7,164 bases of DNA, taken from the NCBI GenBank assembly GCA_022706625.1, contig JAKJCD010000084.1:1-7164 (forward strand), given 5' to 3'. Below the pieces are notes generated by a model that made no database searches, was not told where the DNA came from, and saw only the letters and a list, made by a program, of their open reading frames with translations. Made by a program: the position numbers and the translations under genes. Positions 5,901 to 7,164 of this stretch are shown here, piece after piece (position 1 is the stretch's first letter; each line of letters opens with the position of its first letter). Source of the DNA: Bacillota bacterium. Lineage in GTDB: Bacteria; Bacillota; Clostridia; Peptostreptococcales; Anaerovoracaceae.

Positions 5901-6538
5901 TATTCGTCAAGATTTTCGCAGCATCCCGCGCCCGGCAGGTATAATCCACATCCCGGCGCCGGTTTGGGCGGAGGGACCTTTTTTATCTGATTTATGTTTC
6001 CATACTCCTTGAGTAAAAAGAGCAGCAGGTTTTTGAGATTCTCGGCATCGCCTTCCTGATAATACTGCTGGGCCAGAATCCAATTGCGCATGTGCTTCAA
6101 CACGCCGAACGGCAACAATTTTCCGGCCTTTTTCGTCAGCTCGGAAAATTTCTTTGCCTTGATATAGCTGTGCACATTGAATTCCCGGTCAGCGCCGGGC
6201 TTGAACATCCGTGCCGACGAAAAGGAACCCATCCGGGTAAGCGCCAGTATTTGCTGATTGGCGCCGACCAGCACCACAATAGTCTTGCCATTAAGCCGCG
6301 CTATCTCACACGGTAGTTCCCGGGCAATGCGGATATCCGAGCGGATATCAATCAGCACGATGTCCGCCCACTGCAGGGACGTCTGCAGCGGTGCCAGTGA
6401 AATATCCGGGTCTTCGTAATCGGTAAAGTAGATTTTTTTCAATATGGCAATGGCGCCGTACTCGTGTCTGACCGCGTCCAACGATTCCCGCAGGGCAGCG
6501 GTATTGCTCATGGTGGTTAAGGCCAGAATGTTTTTCAC
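2942..6538 (-). CDS. BchH/CobN-family metal chelatase large subunit
   Basis: This 1198-residue protein is the porphyrin-binding large subunit of an ATP-dependent chelatase (COG1429), acting in the cytoplasm with D and I subunits. The N-terminal 180 residues resemble the DUF3479 region of BchH/ChlH: ADIVLIDI (58-65), LTRMGSFS (100-107), KHMRNWILAQQYY (148-160). Core motifs follow: VHFGMHGTLEF (566-576), LPARGGDPIRDPDVYPSGRG (797-816), YAFDPRGVPT (818-827), ETIGMVLWGFETMKTGG (854-870), ELIPLVELNRPRIDVV (896-911), GIFRD (916-920) and NFVKKHWQEQ (946-955). The C-terminus has VDLVTQERD (1025-1033), DHYYEFLGGLAR (1043-1054), LNPVWIDGML (1094-1103) and RRGYW (1172-1176). These read more like BchH than aerobic CobN, but non-phototrophs carry such proteins and the metal (Mg, Co or other) is undecided. 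The start is GTG, overlapping the upstream stop as GTGA, with gagg at about 6547-6550 as RBS. The overlap implies translational coupling. A cysteine-bearing loop (C197, C206, C207) is unusual. Confidence 0.9.
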   Translation of the reverse strand: MKNILALTTMSNTAALRESLDAVRHEYGAIAILKKIYFTDYEDPDISLAPLQTSLQWADIVLIDIRSDIRIARELPCEIARLNGKTIVVLVGANQQILALTRMGSFSSARMFKPGADREFNVHSYIKAKKFSELTKKAGKLLPFGVLKHMRNWILAQQYYQEGDAENLKNLLLFLLKEYGNINQIKKVPPPKPAPGCGLYLPGAGCCENLDEYKQQARFDETKPTVGILFYSGMHFNDTRPVVDAINQCLQGKTNTINVFSSVEHNLKAIKHYFTGIDLFLNLQYFRLHGGPYGGEPEPTYELLQQLDVPCMIGLRAFETELSHWEQSAQGLQPMETILGVVLPELDGLVEPLFIAGMKSHADELLGTVKDVEVLPERIEKLCKRLLNWLALRRKPNREKRVALITYNYPPGEDGVGSAGYLDVMESLKLFLHELKQNGYAAIMPEGSFREFFLSSGLVNSPQFIQQQGITVPCRDYVRWFGELPEQVRREVIAHWGEPPGAIMAEAGGIILPGVMLGNIFLGVQPGRGAHEDPDKAYHDKELPPHHQYLAFYWYLQKVFQPDAIVHFGMHGTLEFTKGKEIALSAACYPDILIGDIPHIYYYWIGNTSEATIAKRRSYALCISHASPPMKPSGLYERYVILEDLLREYQDTAAKEVQELIKKTADELYLSGDISQIGKELDRMKRRLIPSGLHMLDKTFTGEEVIDYLLSVLRIEREYPSLHGMIAREHKLNAEDASASDRIEGLARQILATILEGGAPAWLPDGYPVFVKKIADQVSCFPESRCLLNALEGKYILPARGGDPIRDPDVYPSGRGMYAFDPRGVPTIAAETRGKRAAELLIASYVKAHNTMPETIGMVLWGFETMKTGGDTIAAILFLLGVRIKHSRNAWFKELELIPLVELNRPRIDVVITICGIFRDTFGTHIDLLNRAFEMAAGCDESGEHNFVKKHWQEQRETLQEFALARIFGPSPTEYATSMRTLVETGSWQREEDLVKQYDDSMSYAYFRGKVQKHVQAFAQAAQSVDLVTQERDNNEYEVTDLDHYYEFLGGLARTVQHKKGGRADVLVVDSTEEAVAVEDLKITVERATRTRMLNPVWIDGMLRHDFHGVKKIKDRVEHLLGFAATTGSVENWVFDRVADRLVFDEEMRKRLQANNPYAAVKICESLIECERRGYWTSDPERLSNLRDIFLNMEAEIE

Positions 6539-7164
6539 AGCACATCCTCAAGATAGAAAAGCGGTGCCTGAAAAATCCGGGCCAGGTCCTCGAGCGCGCC
6601 TACGCTGCGATTTTTATTTTCGGTGTAGACAAAGGTCAGGGTAACGCGGCCGGGAATGCGGGCGGACAGATACGCAATATCCTCATCAAGGCTGCCGTTA
6701 ATAAAAACATTGCCGCGCCCGTCTGAAATTACAATAATTGTGACCGCAGCATTCTGATGCTGCGCGGCCAGTTCAAACGCGGCGGCAAGAGCCGGCGTGA
6801 GCGGGGTTTTTCCGCCGGTGGGAAGATTTTCCAGCGCATTCTGAAGGCGCAGGATATCCGCCGTGGGTTCGACGATAATGCTTGCCTCTTGATTGCGAAA
6901 GGCGATAAGCGCGACCTGGCTGCGTTTCGCGTATGACTGCCTGAGCACCAGCCAGGAAAGAGTCTTTGCCAGACGGATTTTTCGCTCCAGCCGCATGGAA
7001 GATGAAGAATCAAGCGCGACAATATATAACCCTTCACCCTTGCCGATGCGCACTTTTTCCATCAAATGGTCGGTCAGCTCCTGGAGGGTTCCGGTTTCCC
7101 GGATTGTCTTGCGGATGGTTGCGTCAAGGGCGATATCCCGCCCCGCGATGCACTGCCGCGCACG
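6535..7164 (-). CDS. BchD/ChlD-type chelatase subunit, von Willebrand A domain (partial, runs off right edge)
   Basis: The frame is open from the right edge (7164) to TGA at 6537-6535, giving 209 C-terminal residues. The TTG/ATG near 7065 is internal, because the upstream residues (GRDIALDATIRKT at 8-20 of the visible part) match the conserved segment before the VWA domain of BchD/ChlD. The metal-ion-dependent adhesion site is complete: D52-x-S54-x-S56 in ALDSSSSM, T120 in PTGGKTPL and D148 in VISDGRGN. The D subunit uses this site to bridge the AAA+ I ring and the H subunit during metal insertion. The stop codon overlaps the start of the large subunit gene by four bases, so the two are co-transcribed and probably made in fixed ratio. 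Whether an AAA+ domain precedes, and whether an I subunit gene lies upstream, cannot be seen. Confidence 0.88.
   Translation of the reverse strand, partial: RARQCIAGRDIALDATIRKTIRETGTLQELTDHLMEKVRIGKGEGLYIVALDSSSSMRLERKIRLAKTLSWLVLRQSYAKRSQVALIAFRNQEASIIVEPTADILRLQNALENLPTGGKTPLTPALAAAFELAAQHQNAAVTIIVISDGRGNVFINGSLDEDIAYLSARIPGRVTLTFVYTENKNRSVGALEDLARIFQAPLFYLEDVL

Noticed and set aside
1..7164. CRISPR array, defence system or phage structural genes
   Set aside because: No regularly spaced repeats and no recognisable defence or virion proteins were found on either strand.

Overview
The window spans the edge of a mobile, transposon-scarred accessory region (about 1-2573) and a conserved chromosomal backbone (about 2622-7164). 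The organism cannot be named from this sequence. Three things suggest an anaerobic or environmental Gram-negative bacterium, possibly Desulfobacterota-like: a BchH/CobN-type chelatase next to a LarC remnant, IS110 and IS481 elements, and a receiver-only response regulator. This placement is an inference.

Left part, + strand. The 3' end of an IS110-family transposase enters from the left edge. It is followed by about 220 bp of non-coding DNA with a strong inverted repeat that could be a structured RNA. Next is a complete IS481-family element of about 1.17 kb (362-1536). Its transposase leader can fold so that both the Shine-Dalgarno sequence and the start codon are paired. The element sits in the 5' end of a CheY-like receiver gene. 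That gene keeps its phosphoacceptor chemistry but has lost its start codon. A likely terminator and then a small secreted protein with a duplicated YGPG...GRP motif follow. This DNA is AT-rich compared with the right part.

Junction. At 2574-2621 lies the 3' part of a tRNA-Arg(UCU), from the anticodon loop to CCA, followed by an intact intrinsic terminator. No 5' half is present. This is the footprint expected at the distal end (attR-like) of an element integrated in a tRNA gene, so the accessory DNA to the left is probably an integrated island.

Right part, - strand. A GC-richer operon runs leftwards. The C-terminal part of a BchD/ChlD-type von Willebrand A subunit overlaps, by a GTGA junction, a 1198-residue BchH/CobN-family large subunit. 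The two would work together with an AAA+ I-type ATPase, not seen here, to insert a metal into a tetrapyrrole. The metal (Mg, Co or other) cannot be decided from sequence. Directly downstream of the large subunit is a frameshifted, internally derived fragment of larC (nickel-pincer cofactor nickel chelatase), a decayed gene squeezed between the chelatase and the tRNA fragment.
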